NCBI GenBank assembly: GCA_964019135.1 | Contig: OZ025253.1 | Location: 33,716,548 to 33,780,547 of the forward strand | From: Arenicola marina | Taxonomy: Eukaryota > Annelida > Polychaeta > Arenicolidae | Length of the DNA: 64,000 nt | Direction of reading: 5' to 3' | Shown here: piece by piece, positions 33,541 through 45,489 of the stretch | Position numbering within the stretch: position 1 is the first letter of the stretch | How the letters are laid out: every line of letters begins with the position of its first letter | Notes under the pieces: model-generated | Told to the model about the DNA's origin: nothing | Database searches by the model: none | What the model saw: the letters and a program-made list of their open reading frames with translations, nothing else | Translations under genes and position numbers: made by a program

Positions 33541-34110
33541 TGATTGGCGAGTGTTTAAGCCAATGTGATATTTAATCTCTTTCTGTATACCATGCCAATA
33601 AGACAAAGCATTCAGCTAGATATTTGATATATGCCAGACAAATAATAAGCTACTATTTACTCTTATTACCGGGTGGCTATGGTCTAGGGTTCGGGTTTGG
33701 GACAACCCTAAATACCGTGGTCCACCATGCCAAAAGAACAGATTTGTTGTTTTCAGACAAATTGCAGTATTGGTATTCAATGAGATATCGTGACATAGTA
33801 GTTCAAAAATACGTGGCGACGCGAAATGTCCCGTCATTATACAAGTACACGTATATGCAAAGACATCAAATGAAACTAATGACTTCACAGTGGCTACGCA
33901 GATTTGCTGATGATACATTGTGTTTCATTTGCGTTTTTTCGGAGGAGAGTGAAGCCATCAAAACCAAGCGTTACGCAGACAAGTCGCGCTCGAAGCCGTT
34001 ATTCCCCCCTCCTTTATGTATAAAACATAAGGAAAGACCGTGTCTCGTGCTTTATGTTGGCGAATGCACTCCAGTTCGGTCTTTAACGAGTATTTAGTAT
34101 CTTATTCACG
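33541..34110 (+). repeat. Duplicated segment, partner 49848-50345
   Basis: TACCATGCCAATAAGACAAA, TACTCTTATTACCGGGTGGC and CAAAAGAACAGATTTGTTGT blocks are shared in the same order and orientation. A GT-rich tract with a 12-bp G run precedes it at 33286-33312. No intact gene. Confidence 0.8.
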
Positions 34111-34359
34111 CGACTTAATATCAGAGGAACACATATTTTTCAGCTTCTTCTCTTCCAAACCGCGACTGCCACTGCGCATGTATGCCAACGGCGTCACTGC
34201 CCAGTGATCGGCTTTCATGGACTGGTATTTACTTGCACGATGCCTGTTTTTTAAACGCAGTTTCAAAAGATACCGGCCCGCGAGCGAGCGCTTTTTGCAT
34301 TGCATTTACCTCCAAACCGGTTTGCTGACGTCTGCCAAATGCTTGCCTTGGTGTACCTG

Positions 34360-34368
34360 TATATATAG
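34360..34368 (+). promoter_or_regulatory. TATA-like box of the decayed gene start
   Basis: TATATATAG about 127 nt before the ATG at 34488. The same box, spacing and downstream sequence are found at 54413-54544. Confidence 0.4.
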
Positions 34369-34379
34369 ATATGCATAGT

Positions 34380-34505
34380 GTGAAGAACACTTAAAAAGTT
34401 CATCGGGACATCGGATCGGTTCTACTAGACCGAAGCAGCAATAATCTTAGTAGCGACTGGTTTCGCTCGTCTACACACTGCCGGAACCATGTCGAATGTA
34501 AGTTA
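34380..34505 (+). pseudogene. Decayed copy of a promoter/5'UTR/start region
   Basis: AAGTTCATCGGGACATCGGA, CAGCAATAAT, GCGACTGGTTTCGCTC and CTACACACTGCCGG match 54447-54540. The start ATGTCGAAT is kept, but the hydrophobic signal-peptide codons are gone and GTAAGT follows at once. Downstream sequence is unrelated to the intact copy. Confidence 0.6.
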
Positions 34506-35039
34506 TCGTATTAACTTACAAATGGGCCCAATCGGGGACATAAGACATATTCGCTTATCTGTTGGTTAGAACATGTGCTATTTTTGTTAATATGGTGTAA
34601 TTCGGCTCACAAAACATTCGCGTTTAGAATATATATGTTATTTAGTGTAAATAACGATGACATTCAAAATATACTTGGTATGTCCCCAGAAGGATGTCCG
34701 TCGATAGTCATGTTCCTTGTGGTTATGCAAAATACCATTCATTCGGGGACGTCCCCCAATGGACGGTATATGTTTTTGCATGTGATCACCCATTTGGGGA
34801 CCACTGTTTACCTGCATTATTATCGAACCGTCTTACACTTACCATCATGTTATCGAATCGTTTATACGCATACCAATCATGCTGACGTCTATTCATGGGC
34901 TTTGACAGTTATTAAAAGACGTTTTTTCAAGATGGCGGATATTTATAACAGGATTAGTAAAAGGGTAAGTACTATCAGTGTTGATATTATTGTTACGGTT
35001 ATAGTATCTATTCTTATCTAAAGGCGGGTCCAAGAGGAG

Positions 35040-35900
35040 GGGGGTCCAGCCCTAACGCCCATCACTCATGCTGTCCTACCCCCTCCCCCCACTCCTAACA
35101 CCCATCAGCACCATGCCCTCCGCGTCCTACACCCCCCCCCCCTCTTAACACCAACAGGCTCATGCCCTCGTGCACCGCCCCCCGCCCAACGACATACGCC
35201 ACTCATGCTCGCTTACCCCCCTCCCTCCCCAAAGACAGCCTCCTGGCCCCCGCACACCCACTACTCTAACATCCACCAGACTCATGCTCTCCTGGCCCCT
35301 GCCCCTCCCCCATTCCCAACACCCACCAGACTCATGCCCTCCTGGCCGCTGCCCACCCCCCCCCCCCCCGCTTCATAACCACCAAACTCATGCTCTCTCT
35401 GCCCATTCCCCCCCCCCCGCCCCGGTCCTCACATCCACCAGACTCTTGCTCTCCTGGCCCCTGCGACACCCATCCTGACACCCACCAGACTCATGCTCTT
35501 TTGGCCCCTGCCTCACCCCCCGTCCTCACACCCACCTGACATATGCTCTCCTGGCCTCTGCCCCACCCTTAGCCCTTGCTCCTCCCCCCGTACTAACACC
35601 TAACCAGACTCATGCTCTCTTGGCGCCTGCCCCTGCTATTACCCCCGTCCAAACGCCCACCAGATTTCTGCTCTCCTGGCCCCCGCCCAACCGGTCCTCA
35701 TACCCACCAGACTCATGCTCTCTTGGTCCTTGCCCCTCCCCCCGTCCTAACACCTAACCACTCATGCTCTCCTGGCCCCTGCCCACCCCCCGACCTAACA
35801 CCCACCAGACTCATGCTCTCTTGGCCCCCGCCCAACTAGTCCTCACGCCCACAAGACTCATGCTGTTTTGTTCCTTGCCCCTCCCCCCGTCCTAACACCT
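35040..35900 (+). repeat. Degenerate minisatellite, first block of copy 2
   Basis: Units around CACCAGACTCATGCTCTCCT then GGCCCCTGCCCC, 40-50 bp with many indels and C runs (35361-35371, 35409-35420). Confidence 0.9.
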
Positions 35901-36069
35901 AACACCTAATAAGTCAGCTGTTAATGTTCTCAAAATGTTTAATGATTTTCTCGTAAAATAACATGCTATTAAGGCTGTGAATTCCTTTAAAAATCGTATT
36001 CGAAACGCAATCGGTGACTACATTTATTACTGGTATTTAACCTGATTATCTGTACGCCTTGTATTAAGA

Positions 36070-36752
36070 CCAGACTCATGTTCTCCTTACCCATGCCCAG
36101 CTCTAACGCCCATCACTCATGCTCTCCTACCCTCTCCCCCCCATTCCTAACACCCACCGGGCTCATGCCCTCATGCCCCCGGCCCAGCGGCATACGCCAC
36201 ACATGCTCGTTTACCCCACTCCCACACCCCCACACCCTCCACCGACAACCACCAGACTCATGCTTTCCTGGCCTCCCCTCCAACCTTATCGACACCCACC
36301 AGACTCCTGCTCTCCTGGCCCCTCCCCAACCCGTCCTCCCACCTACCAGTCTCATTCTTTGCTGGCCTGCCCCTCCACTCTTCTCGACACCCGTCAGACT
36401 GACTGTCCTAACACCCACCAGACTCATGTTCTCTTCGCAGCTGCGCCCCCACTACCCGTCCTAAAACCCACCGCACTCATGCTCGCCTGACCCTGCCCCC
36501 TACCCGTCCTAACACCCATCGCACTCATGCTCTCTTGACCCCTGCCCCTCCCCCCTTCTTGCACCCACCGGCATCATGCTTTCCTTGCCCCTGCGCGTCT
36601 CCTAACATCCACTAAACTCCCCCTACACCACCTACAACCAACCACCACTCATGCTCTCCTAGTCCCTGCCCCCCTCTTTAACACCCACCAAGCTCATGTA
36701 CTCGTGCACCGCACCCCGCCCAACGACATCCGCCACTCATGCTCTCCTACTC
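36070..36752 (+). repeat. Degenerate minisatellite, second block of copy 2
   Basis: Same unit type. It is cut at 36752 by a LINE insertion and resumes at 38677. Confidence 0.9.
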
Positions 36753-38676
36753 GTGTCATTAATAATGGGAATTGTTCACAGTTTTTTTCTCCCGGAAGAA
36801 GCTGTAGACAGGGCAACCTATTATCGCCATATTTATTTATTTATTGTCTATTGAGCCTTTGGCAATGGCTATTAAGCAAGATAACAATATTAAGGGCATA
36901 ATGGTTGGAAAGAAAGAATATAAGATTGGACAGTACGCGGATGATACGTTTCTTTTATTAGATGGTAGTGAGTCATCCGTTATAAATGCTTTACGGAAAC
37001 TGAAGGCCTTCCATTACTGCTCTGGACTGAAAATTAATGTTGACAAAACTAACGCTATATGGCTTGGGCAGTTTGAACAAGAAAAACAGAACATATGTCC
37101 AGATTTGCCTTTGACTTGGGTAAAGGAGTTCCGATTGTTAGGAATAAGTTTTCATGTCGACTTAAAGAAGATGGTAATGATAAATTATGAGTCCAAAATT
37201 GCCGAATTTGAAATAATATTGAATGCATACAGTAAACGAAGGCTTTCGCTTCGTGGTCGGGTCACAGTAGTAAAAACTCTTGCCTTGCCGAAATTGATAT
37301 ATGTGATGTCTACTCTACCTATGCCGGAGAAGCGTTGTCTAGACAAAATTGACGGTGCCATTCGAAATTTTGTTTGGAACAAGAAACAACCTAAGCTCTC
37401 GTTAAATAGAATGGCCCAGTCAATAGAAGCGGGGGGGGGGGGCGTTAACCTTACGCATACAACATCTATGTTGCAAGCTTTGAAATTGACTTGGATTCCA
37501 AACTTATCCGGCAAGATGGAGCATGGCAAGATTTGTTCTGTGACACTATTTGTGGTGAAAAAGTACATTGTTGGGAATTAGATTTGCATTCAATAAGAAA
37601 ATTTATTAAGGTAGAAAACCCATTTTGGGCAGATGTTTTTAATTCCTGGTACTGCTACCGGCAAGTGAGCAAGGATATTGAGATTACCCGTAATGTGTTG
37701 GAGTATCCTTTGTGGAATACTTATAGTTATAGTAGAAAGGTATAGATTTTGCTAATGATGTTATTAACGAACAAGGGGAGTTCATGGGCTGGAATGAATT
37801 TTGCATAAAGTTTGATATCCGCATAAATTTTGCGGATTTCTACGGGCTGATCCATTCTATTCCCAGAGAATGGAAATATGAAATGCGAAGAGGAGGTATA
37901 AAGCTAAAATCAGTTGTTTGTAAATTTACGAATCATATAAATCAGATGAAGCGTGTGTGCAACGAAACTTATAAAACATTAGTTAAATCACTGGTATACG
38001 GGCGGAATAATGAGCGTAAATGGTCAAATATTTTAGGTGTGCAAATAGAAAGGGATACATGGAAAACATTATATAAATTACAGGTGAACGCCACTATGGA
38101 TGAGAAAATGAGAAGTTTTCAGTTCATGATTTTACACAGAACAAGCGTAACGAATAGGTTCTTATACATGAGTAAAATAGTTAACTCTGATATGTGTGGC
38201 TTTTGCGGTAATGAGTGTGAAACGATAGAACATCTATTTTATTATTGTCAACCAGTGAAGTCATTATGGTCAGAATTAAGAGCTTCCTTTAGAAATGTCA
38301 CTGAAGAAGACATTGGCGCATTCATTTCGGCTCAGACTGTGATGCTAGGAGTGACAACCTCGCCTTTTTCTCGCCTGCTTAACCATATAATTATCATTGG
38401 AAAAAAATATATCTATCAGTGTAAATGGGATCATGTTACCCCTATTCTTTGTGGCTTGATAAATTGTATTAAATATTATTACGATATAGAAAAATTTGGA
38501 ATAACAGAACAATATCGTAGTGAGACAATACTTCTAAGAAAATGGAAACCGGTCATCCCTCTTCTAGCATAATCTCTTTCCTGCACAGTTGTATATTCTT
38601 AACAATATAACAGTTATCCTGTCTGTCTGATGTTACAACTTGCCGTACGATTATGAAAAAAATAAAAAAATAAAAA
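36753..38676 (+). mobile_element. 5'-truncated L1-like LINE with target duplication
   Basis: Begins inside the reverse transcriptase: FFSPGRSCRQGNLLSPYLF (RT motif before the catalytic site), then after a frameshift IGQYADDTFLLLDGSE with the YADD catalytic box, then LKAFHYCSGLKINVDKTNAI and the GGGGVNLTHTTSMLQALKL thumb motif. The C-terminus carries MCGFCGNECETIEHLFYYC, a CCHC-like finger. The 3' end is A-rich. ATGCTCTCCTACTC is duplicated at 36739-36752 and 38677-38690, an exact 14-bp target-site duplication in minisatellite sequence. Frame breaks near 36850, 37490 and 37745 make it inactive. Confidence 0.92.
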
Positions 38677-39230
38677 ATGCTCTCCTACTCTCCATCCCCT
38701 CTGTCCCCACAGTCATCGCACACGTGCTCACCTGGCCCCTGCCCACCCACTGCTCTAACACCCACCAGACTCATGCCCCCCTGGCCGCTGCCCCACCCGT
38801 CCTTACACCCACCGGAATCATGCTCTCTTGGCCCCTGCCCTTACCCCTACCCCCGTCCTAACACCCACCAGACTCCTACTCTCCTGGCAGCTGCCCCACC
38901 CGTCCTGACACCTACCAGACTTATGCTATCTTGGCCCTTGCCCCTCCCTCCGTTCTAACACCTACCAGACTCCTGCTCTCCTGGCTCCTGCCCCACCCGT
39001 CCTGGCACCCACCAGACTCATGCTCTCTTTGCCCCTACCCCCCCCCCCCACTCCACCCAACACCCACCAGACTCATGCTCGCGTGGCCCCTGCCCCTCCC
39101 GTCCTAACACCCACCTGACTCATGCTCTCCTGGTCCCTGCTCCCATACCCCCATCTTAGCACCCACCAGGCTCATGTACTCGTGCTCCGCTCCCCGTTCA
39201 ACGACATCCAGCAGAATTACCTCTGCAACA
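38677..39230 (+). repeat. Minisatellite, third block of copy 2
   Basis: Continuation of the array interrupted by the LINE. Same CACCAGACTCATGCTCTC units. Confidence 0.9.
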
Positions 39231-39289
39231 TGCCATATATTTGTATTTGAAATTTAACTGCATGGATTATTCAACCTCAGTTGAATTAA

Positions 39290-39630
39290 ATTATCTGTGC
39301 TGAGGTTCAACCAGTTAAAAATTAACTGTTTGGATTCAACCAGTTAAACGTTAACTGTTGAGATTCAACCCGTTAAACACTAACTGTTGAGATTCAACCA
39401 GTTAAACATTAACTGTTCAGATTAAACCAGTTAAAATCAACTGTTGAGATTCAACCAGTTGAACATTAACTGTTGAGATTCAACCATTTAAAAATTAACT
39501 GTTGAGATTCAACCAGTTCAATATTAACTGTTGAGATTCAACTATTTAAAAAAATATTTGGAGATTCAACCATTTAAAAATTAACTGTTGAGATTTAACC
39601 ATTAAAAATTAGCTGTTGAAATTCGAATGC
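39290..39630 (+). repeat. ~29-bp tandem repeat, copy-2 array
   Basis: About twelve units of GTTAAACATTAACTG-TTGAGATTCAACCA, against about six in copy 1 at 14275-14460. Confidence 0.9.
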
Positions 39631-39649
39631 AGTTACAATATAACTGTAC

Positions 39650-41690
39650 TAATTTTAAGTAGAATAATCGATTACTCGATTACTTTAGCAATTGCACATT
39701 GAGAATTATGTACCGCAAAAACATGTGACACTCCATCTAACATGTGTGGAACTACAAACGGTACAACTATAACGCACTAATTGATCATTGTGTCTCAAAT
39801 ATTAATCCTTATTTTTACTTATAATTAGATCAACAATTAAAATTATTTCAAAACTATAATTTAAAAACGAAACATTAAAGAAACAACACAAATTCAGATG
39901 TTTCTGAAAGTTGATTTCTTACACTTAGATATTTATATGTACAATGTATGAGACCAAGAATATACAAGAAACACAGTTCATGAGTAATTCATGCAGTTAC
40001 ATTGAAAACAAAGCTCAGAAACCCCTTATACATGTGCCTATTTCTAAATTAGATACAAATATAAATGAATCAAATATAGTTATAATTTGCACCTATTTTC
40101 AGGCTAGTTATTTCCACTTTTGAGAGCATTCCTCTGCTTCGGATGTCCATTATACCACAATAGTTTTTTTAGATGGTATACTGTATAACATTTGATGAAA
40201 TATGCAAGTTTGTGGCTGGTGTCACCTCCAGCTGAGTTTTCGATTCTGAATTGTATGCACTATATGGGCCTCGCCATGCTCAAGAGTATGCAAAATATGC
40301 ATACTCGCTGGTTTCACCTCCAACTTTTTGGAGTTTTTCCGTATATACTATGGGCCTCAAAAACTGTACGAAACGATTGCAGATATTTGCCAGCGTCAAA
40401 TGTGGCATGGTAGCATAGATTCAAGGGTTGGTGTCTACGCATGCTGTCATATAAATAATTTTGTCTTAGGGAAATGTGTATATATATATTAACAAAGGAA
40501 TACAAAGTTTACAGTATAATTACCTCTGCAGCATAAATGCATATAAATGCTGGCAAATGTGGTTTATAAAGTAGCCTAAATGTGTATCAGTAAATCATGT
40601 AAACTATATTAAATAATTACTGCAAATACCCCATATTTTGCTCTCCAAGGGGCTTAAAAAAAACATCGACTAATTTAGAACTATATACCTAAAGATTGTT
40701 TGCATGTGGGGATACATACACAATTACAAATATTGCTAAGCATATCATTTACAAGAAATACAGATCAAACTTAGATTACTAAAAGTTATCATGCAGTGTA
40801 ATTTAAGATAACGTTATGACTATGTACAATTCTTCACATTCATGCGGTGACAAGCTATGTAAACCGAGACGCAACTCAATTATAATAATTGTCTCCTTAT
40901 ATATCTCGCCAAGTTTAACAGTCAAAGTCTGCGCTTATAAACAAATACAATCTCAAAATCAGTCAAAACAGAATTTATATTAAAATTTATATACTACATG
41001 TACTAAGCTTAGCTTCGATTAAGAAATATGGTATGCAGCAAATGGCATAAGTAATATACAGCACACTATAACTGAAAACACCCCTGAACTATTTCACTCG
41101 AATTTGCAGTGTCTCCAGCATTCTTGCTTTGAATGAGCCACACAGTTTTCAGCCTCCAATATAACGATCTCGTGAATAGGTCGCATAGCCTGGAGATCAA
41201 TCTATATGGTGGAAACATAAATTTGTGGCAGATTAGGCCTAGACTTTGGCGGAAATTGGCAACTAACTTAGTTTTCGCCCAGTTTGGGGGCGGTGATTTT
41301 GCAGTTTCTGACCTCATCCGTATTATCGCTCAAGCTTATATCATAGGGTTGTATTCTATTTTGTGTGGGCGATAATAGCAATCAGGTCAGAAACAACCAC
41401 AAATATTCTTGGCAAGTTCATACTTTGACTCAAAGCCAGCCGCAGCAGAAGTCAGAAGGAGAAGGATTGGTTACATTGCCATTGGGATAACTTATTGACG
41501 CTGAATGGTTCGCGCTCCATCCAACCTGATTTCTATGTGAATGGTTTCTCCCACGCATATAGAAACATAAATGTAGCTTCAATAAACTTGTATCAGTGGG
41601 CATTACATTTACTAATTCAACTGAAAACTCTAAATTTACCCAGGTTTTACTTACCAGTTTGGGTTGACTCTATCGCTTCGATTTGCTGCG
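39650..41690. other. AT-rich part of duplicated unit copy 2, no gene seen
   Basis: Collinear with 14470-16490. No supported exon. Confidence 0.45.
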
Positions 41691-42206
41691 AAAAGCGGAT
41701 GTGCTGAAGCGGCGCGTGATACAAAAATACGGATTTAGCATTCATTTATTAACTTCTATTTGTATGAAAGTTATGTTCATCAAATACCGCTAATTCATCA
41801 GCGAAACAAGTTAGCCTTTAACATTACAAAAAAAACGGTTGAAACCCAAATATTCGTGACAGCCTTTTTATTAAAAAAATTTCCTCTAAACTTTATGACA
41901 TGCGACGATAGATTGCAACTTTGCAACGTGAAATTCCGGATTTTAGTGCGTCTAACGAAATGGCGTCCACCCGATTGTCAGAATGGCGTTTAAAGTGTGC
42001 TATATTTCGGGACAAACTGAAGCCAGCTTTTCTTGATTGCGTTGTGCTTATATATGCTGACAGAAAGCAGTATTTGACACACTGTCCAAATTTCAGTTCA
42101 GTATATGTGTCATTCAAGCGCACAATTTGACTTTTTGTGATGTCCCCTAAAGGGTGCTTTTTAACGCACGTATATTATATAACGGTTTTCAAAAGGATCG
42201 ATTAAT

Positions 42207-43556
42207 TTTTTTTTTATTGCATCACAGCGATCTCATATACATAATATACAATATGAACGACAGAGGCTTCAAATCTAGCAACATACACAGCAACATTTAG
42301 AGAGGCAGAATATGAGGTGGCGTTTATAAGAAGGAGTTCCATTGGCGGAGGAAGTCTATCCTTTGATTATTTCTTGTGGCAATATGTTCCTCAAAGCGAA
42401 GTACACTCCTGAAGTGAAATTTAAAACCATACGAGCTTGGACACGTTTTACAACTATAAATATATTCTCGAGCAATAAGGCATACAAAATCTAGGCTATA
42501 TCCATATCCACCGAGAATTAACTTTGTTGGCTTATACGACACTTCTTGACCAATTTTCTGACCATACCATAACAATAAACTCTTCCAAAACAATTTAATA
42601 ATCTCACATTCTATAAAGGCGTGTTGGATAGTGTCAATGCCTTCATCACAGAAGTCACATATATCAGTATTCCTGATTTCGCAGATGAATAATTTCTCAT
42701 ATGTGAACAGTATTCGATGTAGAAGCCGAAATTGAAAACACTGATACTTTACGCATTTTGTAATAGTATATAGTCTCTTAAAACTAGAAAATATTCAGTT
42801 TGCGTGAGAGTCCCACCTAAATCGCGTTTCCATTTCTCATAAGTAGATTCAGGTTATGCGGTTACATTAGTAATTACTTTCTTATAGACATGTTGACAGG
42901 TACGCGCGACTGTGGTATACATTTCGACACGTGGCATAAACACCTCTACTCTTATATCACTTTCTAACATTAATTTCCACGATTTCGGCAAACTTCTTAT
43001 TATACCGTAGTACTGTAATATGTTGACATGAATATTATACTTCCTGCATAAATCATCATACGATAAGAAGGAATTATCTGTTCCAACAAGGTCTCTTACG
43101 GTCAATACACCTGCGGCATGCCATTTTGGAAAATAAATCATCCTACCCCCTACTTTAATCCACGAGTTAAACCAAATGGTCTCATTGAGAACTTCAGTCT
43201 TTGAGTCTATTTCGTGAAAGTGAATGAGACACCATGCTTCAATCACGCAGTGTATAAAATTGTTTTCTACATATCTCAATGGGAGTTCCTTGACATCAAT
43301 ACTCTTAACATTACATTTCCACATAATGTCCTTCATTTGTCCGAGGTAATGTAAAACTAGGTAGGACAGCGTATTTGCTTTTTGCCACCTCTTAACCCAT
43401 GAGGCTTTGACGGCCTTATCTCTTATCGATACATTTATGATGTTCATACCGCCGTGGTTTCTGTCGTTATACATCACGGTTCTCTTTATACCTTCTGGTT
43501 TGCCATTCCATATAAATAACATGGCGAAATATTTGGCTATATAATAAATAATGTAT
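42207..43556 (-). mobile_element. 5'-truncated L1-like LINE on the minus strand
   Basis: Minus-strand coding pieces: FIWNGKPEGIKRTVMYN with NHGGMNIINV (post-RT thumb region), KASWVKRW, and, after frame breaks, a C-terminal finger (DICDFCDEGIDTIQHAFIEC) near 42660-42600. The 3' end is a run of T on the plus strand at 42207-42217, the poly-A tail. The coding sequence enters directly from about 43556, ten bases before exon 2 of the plus-strand ConA-like gene. No YADD is present. No clear target duplication is seen. Confidence 0.88.
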
Positions 43557-43566
43557 ATGGCCCCAG

Positions 43567-43653
43567 ACCAATGTAGCTGTGACGGCCTGGAGACACGTAT
43601 GGCTCTTCTGGAAAACACAGCCCTGCAGCTGACTAAAAACGATTCACACCCAG
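43567..43653 (+). CDS. ConA-like secreted protein paralogue, exon 2
   Basis: The acceptor GGCCCCAG ends at 43566 and a GTAAGC donor follows 43653. The exon is 87 nt, phase 1 in and out, exactly as in the minus-strand paralogue (59618-59704, also 87 nt). It reads QCSCDGLETRMALLENTALQ, then LTKNDSHP: a Cys-x-Cys start followed by a leucine heptad that could form an oligomerising coil. The first exon is not found; a LINE lies immediately upstream. The acceptor has a poor pyrimidine tract. Confidence 0.75.
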
Positions 43654-44148
43654 GTAAGCCATCGCAGCTGGTATCTACGACGGAATCTACGAAAAAATAT
43701 GTTGCAATAATCATAAGCCTAGGATCCGGCGTGTGTGTGTCGGAGGGGGGGAAGTTATAGTGTATGAAGATTATCATTTGCACCAGGAACAAGACCCCCT
43801 CCACTCCGTGTTAAGCGACTCAACTACCGGGTCAAACGCAGTTAAGAAGAGACACTTGTCTCTGAGAGGACTTTGATATTATCAAATGAGCCATCAAAGG
43901 TAAAAACGGCAATTTATGTCCCTCTATTATCAAACCTTGTCTAAAACCGATAGCCATTGTCTTCAAATTTGTCCATTCCCTGGCTCCATTTTAGTGCTCA
44001 TTTCCAGTTACCGCTGTGGCTGATGCCATGCAGCTGGAACTTCATTTTTATTTCCGAGGATATCAGTTACCGTTTCCTCTTAAAGTCCCAAAACCGATTT
44101 CGAAACTAAGAGTTGAAGTACAATAAACGAATACTATTATATTGTTAG

Positions 44149-44413
44149 CCACGTGTGAACACGTGGAAGTCAAACGGTGCGAGGTCATGCAAACCGGAAG
44201 TGACTACACCACCCTGGACGCGACTGGACCCGGATCTTGGCCAGAAGCTGGCTTCTGCCGCGTCGTTTGCAGAGAGAACATTCTCAAACTGGATCACTAC
44301 GTTCACACCGTGGAGCTGTACAACCTCGCCAATCTCGATGGACCTGAGTATGGGTACCCTGGAGTGGTCTTTAACGCTATTGATGCTGACAACTTCGACT
44401 TCATCTACTTTAG
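44149..44413 (+). CDS. ConA-like secreted protein paralogue, exon 3
   Basis: The acceptor ATTGTTAG precedes and GTAAGC follows. The exon is 265 nt, entered in phase 1 and left in phase 2. It encodes the first half of a concanavalin-A/LamG-like sandwich: VEVKRCEVM, FCRVVCRENILKLDHYVHTV, ELYNLAN, GVVFNAIDADNFDFIYFR. The (G)VxFNxxDxxNFDFxYFR block is typical of this fold family (DUF1080/LamG-like, sugar- or glycan-related). It is 15 nt shorter than the paralogous exon, mainly at the start. Confidence 0.82.
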
Positions 44414-44492
44414 GTAAGCATGTTAATCTCTTTATGACGTGGGAATACGATAACAAAATGTGTCCTAAATAATAAACAATGTGCCAGGTACC

Positions 44493-45040
44493 AAGGGCGG
44501 GTCCAGGAGGGCCAAGCGGTCAAGACCCACCCTCGCATTTTGAGAAAGGATACCGTTTTTCAGTGTAAGATGTAGGCCATCTGAGCCCCCCCCCCCCCAC
44601 ACCAAGAAGAACGCTATATGAGGCGGCGTGGAACCCTCATCTGGTCGTTCACAATTTTTTTTATATTCTCCGAAAAGCGGCATATAGCACATTGACACTG
44701 TACACACCTATACAAACATACTAAGGTCACAAATAAGAATCAGCGATTACGTCTTATATTGGGTCCCAATTAGCTTTAAACCTCTCACTCGCTCTTCCCG
44801 GTGTTTTGGCCACTCTGCACTCTATTTCCTAAGCCGAATTATAGCCGTTACCTTTGGCGTAACTCCTTTCCACTTACAAAGATATATGTGATATTTGGTA
44901 AAAATAAACACAAAATTAATCAGTTCCTTATGGCGTCAAGAAATTGGCGGATCCCCCAGTCGCCATTTTCTCTACAGCCCCCCCCCCCCCCCCTCCCAGT
45001 TTGGGCCTCCCCTCCTTTCAAATCGCTGGATCCGCCCAAG
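44493..45040. mobile_element. CAGGGGCGGATC-type element in intron 3
   Basis: The left end CCAAGGGCGGGTCCAGGA and right end GCTGGATCCGCCCAAGG are imperfect inverted repeats. Interior C runs lie at 44587-44598 and 44980-44993. It occupies most of the intron between exons 3 and 4 of the plus-strand ConA-like gene. Confidence 0.55.
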
Positions 45041-45182
45041 GATACTGTGTCAGCTTATAGGAAAGTTCACAGCCGCACGATATTATCGAAAATAGGGGTG
45101 GTCAACGCAATTTATAAGTGCACATCGGGTAGTTTCATCCGAGAAAAAAAAAGTTTTATTATCTCCGTTTGACACATTGCAG

Positions 45183-45489
45183 GACAGCTTCCGTCCACAC
45201 GGACCGCTGCTTACAGCATGGTTACTTTATAGCCGGTCAACACACCTTGACGACTGTAGCTGGATGCGAAACAGGGGCGATCGCGGGAGTCACGTGGTTT
45301 AAGGTCAAGGTCGATGCAAAAGCAGTTAGTGCGACTGTTTACATTAATGACGTCATGATCAACTCCGTCAAAAGTAAATTGCCGGCCAGGAGTCAGACTG
45401 GAATTATCGTTGCCAATGGTTACTTAGACGTGATGAGATTCAGGAATGCTGAGGTGCATGCACCAGTGGCGCCACCCGCGGCAGGTTGA
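45183..45489 (+). CDS. ConA-like secreted protein paralogue, last exon
   Basis: The acceptor ACACATTGCAG ends at 45182. Entered in phase 2, the split codon AG|G restores Arg of YFR, and the frame reads TASVHTDRCLQHGYFIAGQH, then GVTWFKVKVDAKAVSATVYI, then GIIVANGYLDVMRFRN, to TGA at 45489. The C-terminal half of the sandwich (TWFxVKV..A.VYINDV.. and VANGY..xxRFRN) is intact. A short AP-rich tail, VHAPVAPPAAG, is unlike the paralogue (VAVTILTN). With exons 2 and 3 it gives about 219 residues without a stop. An AATAAA is only found at 46527. Confidence 0.82.

Larger units (their letters stand above)
34840..42206 (+). repeat. Large duplicated unit, copy 2 (partner 11690-17130)
   Basis: Same landmark order as copy 1. 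It is longer because of expanded minisatellites and a LINE insertion at 36753-38676. Its right end at GATCGATTAAT is directly followed by the poly-A end of a minus-strand LINE. Confidence 0.8.
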
